Positions 16,964-20,000 of a stretch of DNA of 20,000 bases are shown piece by piece. The notes under the pieces are model-generated. The model saw only the letters and a program-made list of their open reading frames with translations, was not told the DNA's origin and did not search any database. A program made the position numbers and the translations under genes. Position 1 is the stretch's first letter, and every line of letters begins with the position of its first letter. The stretch is from the NCBI GenBank assembly GCA_903772945.1, contig CAICTM010001970.1:1-20000 (forward strand), read 5' to 3'. This DNA is from Seminavis robusta (lineage: Eukaryota > Bacillariophyta > Bacillariophyceae > Naviculales > Naviculaceae).

Positions 16964-17500
16964 ATGGCCAATCAACTCATCAACGTCGCAAGACAAGAGA
17001 CCTCAAAAAAATCTGTCTATGTTAGATTTAACAAGACAAGAACAAGGGAAACACAAATCCCGTTACACTCTCTTTGCTTACTGGATACAGGAGCATCCGG
17101 AGCTTTAATTACTCAAACTCATGCTAAGAGTTTATATGAAGAATCATGGGGAGTCCAAAATTTAACGGATTGCTTCTGTAAAAGAATTGAAACCCCGCAC
17201 GAAGTTGTAAGAGGCACACTCATGATTCCCGAGTTCCGCGATAGTAGAATTATCGAATGGAATTTACACGTCACAAGAAACTTGGGGGCGCATGACATGA
17301 TCATAGGTTAAGACGACTTCTCTTCGACAAGAATCAATTTGATTTCACTACCATGGTCAATGGAGTGGAACAGCATTTTTTTCCCTGCGAAAGATAGCAA
17401 TACCGATGGAGAAGAGAACTTCTCCATCCTGAACCTGCAGCTGTCAACAGCCAGTGCAGATAGTCTCAAGAAAACTCTTGATGGACATACGAACAAACTG
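16964..17500 (+). pseudogene. Gypsy aspartic protease (retropepsin-like), with stop
   Basis: It would cleave the element polyprotein. An open stretch from about 16940 (first ATG 16964) to 17311 carries C-L-L-D-T-G-A-S-G-A-L-I, with the catalytic D-T-G starting at 17084. It ends with the second conserved block H-D-M-I-I-G. There a TAA replaces the expected next residue, and the frame resumes with D-D-F-S-S and continues to about 17505 before the next stop. The length between D-T-G and the I-I-G block (about 70 codons) is normal for retropepsins. Only one early stop breaks it, so this is the best-preserved part of the element. Confidence 0.82.
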
Positions 17501-17699
17501 ACTTAAAAGGCAGATGTGCCAGAGTCGAAATGCAGTTAAATAAGGGAGAGCAAGAACTGCCTCATGCCTCTCTCAACCAAGTGACTCCGACCCAGTCGAT
17601 AGGTACTTTGGGAGAGTTGCAAATGGACGACTACGAAGTAGAACTTCGTTCCGCCACGCTAAATCCTATTATACTAGGGCTCACCCTACTCCACGTGTT

Positions 17700-18305
17700 C
17701 CATACCAACACTCTCCAGACAGAGGTTGAACGTCTCTGCAAGCGCAGGAGTAACTCAAAGAGATAAACTGTTCCTAGTGGACGGCACCAACATTTGAGTT
17801 CATTCCCAAGAAATACGGATCTGTACATTCATCTCTGAATTCCGGAACTGAACAAAAGGATTAAGCGGAAGCCTTATTCTATCCCAAAACTACAGGACAT
17901 TCTCTTGAATCTAGATGGATTCAAGTACGCTACTAGTCTAGACCGTGAACCACGGGATACTATCACATCGAGCGTCACCTCACTCGAACAAACTCTGTAC
18001 CATTACTCCCGAGGGAAAGCAGCGAGTACCAGAGGTTGCCAATGGCCTATGTAATAGTCCCGACATCTTCCAAAGGAAGATGAAAACACGCATGCATGAC
18101 TTAGGAAATGTCCGTGCATACATTGATGATCTACTCATCCTAACTGACGACGATCTGGTGGATCACGTTGAATAATTAGATGAATTTTTCCAAAGACTTC
18201 AAGAAGTCGGATTTATAATCAACACTACCAAGCCTTCCTCGAAAGGAAGAACTTGAGTATCTAGACCATTGGATACTCGAGAAGGAATCCACCTTAACTA
18301 AAGGG
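17700..18305 (+). pseudogene. Gypsy reverse transcriptase, N-terminal and palm part (broken, truncated)
   Basis: Starts with E-V-E-R-L-C-K at about 17725, then I-P-K-K at about 17804, and L-N-K-R-I-K-R-K-P-Y-S-I-P-K-L-Q near 17848-17895. The frame changes several times. L-C-N-S-P-D-I-F-Q-R-K-M is at 18049-18084 and the catalytic Y-I-D-D-L-L-I-L-T starts at 18119. After an in-frame TAA at 18174, F-F-Q-R-L-Q-E-V-G-F and E-L-E-Y-L-D-H-W-I-L follow. Homology ends at about 18300. The order and spacing are those of Ty3/gypsy reverse transcriptase (YIDD rather than the copia YVDD/YTDD). Nonfunctional. Confidence 0.85.
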
Positions 18306-20000
18306 TGTAAAATACTCATTAGTTTAGCAAACTATGGCCACGGAGTGCTTTTATGACGCGGGCAAGTGGTGGGGAAGCCCCACCTAGCTGAGTCGTCATC
18401 TACTTATTTGCCCAATCAACATGACCTCATCCACTGGCCCAACGTGGAGCCTGCACCAAGTAGACAGATGCCCTGGGTAGGGGGTGAGCACATTGATAGG
18501 GAACCTGCAGCGCAAAACCTGGGTTACAGGGCTTACAGGATTTTTGTCGGTATTGAAACCATTATCACCAAAGGGACCGTGAGGACCAGTTAGATTGCCA
18601 GACCAAAGAGTGCTCGCCAGTAAGTGTGTCTGGGTGCTGATCAGGTCCCAAGCTGTGGCAAGGGCCTTGGCATGCAAGGCAAGATGCCAGCAGAGCCCGT
18701 AGGAGGTGGTACTCCTCAGGCTGGACCAGAGCAGGGTGTAACCATCCAATGCACAAAAATTTTTAGATAGAGGCCAACAAGCAGGCAGAAGATGGGGTCA
18801 AATGACACACTGGCAGTGTGTGGTTCCCAGGAGGGAGGCACAGTGGCTGCTGGAGTGTTGTGGGCTGTTCGAGGGGTTGTTGAGTCAATAGAAGGAGGAT
18901 AAGGGGCACTGGGAGTGGGCTGGTGCCAGGGGCAGGAGGGGAGATCCTGTTGGGGTTGGAGTGTTGTTGTAGTAGTTGGATGTAGCATGGATGATGGTGT
19001 GTTTGTAGGATAGAGGCGTGCCTGTGTTCAAGGGTGAGAACAAAGGCATCCTCCCTGATAGGGTAGGGTGTGATTCGGAAGGGTGTGATCCTCAAGATGG
19101 CTGCATGCTCTAGGAGCTGTTGGCTGATCATCTGGGGAGTGGTGTTGTGTAGTCTGCGATGGTGGATGTGGTTGGTTGGGTGAAGTGTGGGAGTGGGGTT
19201 GTCTGGGAGGACCTTGGGTTTGAGTGAAGTTGTGGGTAGACATGGGGAAGTCATGGTGGGTGGTAGGTGGGTTGGTGGGAGAGTTGTGTATCCTGGAGTA
19301 TTGACTGTAGTGTCGTTGCTTCAACGCAAGCAATGGAGGTTGCTTGTGAGGTGGCGAGATGATTGATGTAGAAGGGTGTATTCAAGGGCAATGCACTGAG
19401 GCACTGGTATCAATGTTTATATCAAGTTGTTGGGTTGTTGTTGCCACTGGATCAAAGGCTGTGGCCAAGTCTGGTGCAGGTATACCACTACCTGCAGGAG
19501 AAGATGGTATCAGAGCAAAGGCTGTTAGGGATTCTTTCAGGGAGAACTGGAGAAGTCACGCTATAGCCAGTAGAGGCAGTGGTGGGGGGATCAAGGGGTG
19601 TTGTTGGTTGATGGGCTGTGTTACTGGATGACACTGTTTGTCTCAAGGGCTGGTACTCAATCTGTGTAGTGACCGATGCTATCAATGCAACAGAGAGTCA
19701 AGCCAAGATGTGGAGAGGGTACTCGATTCAGGTGGAACTGTGGGAAGTCACTGGAGAGTCACTCAACAATCAATGAGAGAGAGGTAGAGTCTGTTATGTA
19801 TTAATATCTATGCCACACCACGCTGCAGTTCTGTCTGGGGCTCAATCCTTTGGAGCACCCACACTCAGTAGGAGAGTCAGGTGCAGTAGCAGAGAGGTGG
19901 CTGTGTCAATGAAGTGTTGCACAATCTAGCCAAACACGCTAGAGGGGCAGCTTTTGTAGTTGTTCTTGTGGGGTGGATCCTTTGGAGAGGAGATGGATAT
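18306..20000. other. Unassigned region with strong strand asymmetry
   Basis: The plus strand is rich in G and T, most clearly at 18820-19640. Read on the minus strand this gives Pro/Thr/His/Gln/Ser-rich open stretches: 19254-18763 (ATG, 163 codons), 19333-19028 and 19685-19488. None has a recognisable domain, and open frames are expected from a low-complexity, stop-poor composition. A minus-strand open stretch at 18749-18396 lacks an ATG. Single motifs of interest are TGGTATCAGAGC at 19505-19516 (identical to the usual copia primer-binding site) and a purine-rich GAGAGAGAGGTAGAG before TGTTATGTATTAATATC at about 19790. The region may be a decayed element or gene reaching past the right edge; I cannot say which. 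Confidence 0.35.

Larger units (their letters stand above)
15076..18305 (+). mobile_element. Ty3/gypsy fragment: leader, gag, protease, reverse transcriptase
   Basis: Facing right, this piece begins with a CA/CT-rich leader (15100-15460), then a decayed gag-like region, an aspartic protease and the palm of a reverse transcriptase, cut off near 18305. RNase H and integrase do not follow on this strand. A TGGATCTGTCAC at about 15132 begins with TGG as a primer-binding site should, but no LTR end precedes it. The domains present are complementary to those on the minus-facing piece to the left. Confidence 0.75.

Noticed and set aside
1..20000. tRNA, rRNA, CRISPR or bacterial operon features
   Set aside because: No cloverleaf-like sequence, rRNA-like conserved block or regularly spaced short repeat with unique spacers was seen; the only regular array is the 152-157 bp tandem repeat without spacers.

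Overview
The window looks like a eukaryotic nuclear contig, most likely from a diatom, probably a pennate one. This is an inference. It rests on a diatom-style Ty1/copia element, sparse single-exon genes with low-complexity Q/H/E/D tracts, short GT-AG introns with a CTAAC branch-point motif and pyrimidine-rich acceptors, and many decayed retroelements. No rRNA, tRNA, CRISPR array or bacterial-style operon was seen.

Layout: (1) 1-3400, + strand: 3' part of a badly decayed Ty1/copia retrotransposon (integrase, linker with a chromo-like segment, reverse transcriptase, RNase H), broken by many frameshifts and stops and followed by a cluster of short hairpins. (2) 3518-4039, +: a small intact gene for a predicted secreted or plastid-targeted protein of unknown function. 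(3) 4040-6617: mostly noncoding, with two broken minus-strand reading frames (4425-4715 and 5601-6382) that look like pseudogenes. (4) 6618-7979, -: the best gene in the window, a 453-residue protein with a coiled coil, poly-Q, an acidic tract and C-terminal W/F-G-type repeats. (5) 8744-13981: a mosaic of duplicated modules: a 152-157 bp tandem array, an intron-bearing module present twice plus one diverged relative, and four copies of a third module. (6) 13982-18305: Ty3/gypsy material in two opposite-facing parts. An LTR and integrase lie on the minus strand; gag, protease and reverse transcriptase lie on the plus strand. (7) 18306-20000: an unassigned, strand-asymmetric region with no recognisable gene.

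Apart from the two intact genes (3518-4039 and 6618-7979) there is no visible working pathway. The window is mainly a record of retroelement decay and local segmental duplication. The most unusual signal is the intron-carrying repeat module and its attached tandem array. Next is the split, inverted gypsy element, which sits in one copy of a duplicated module whose sister copy preserves the uninterrupted sequence. Many of the small indels could be genuine decay or uncorrected long-read errors, and the sequence alone cannot separate these.
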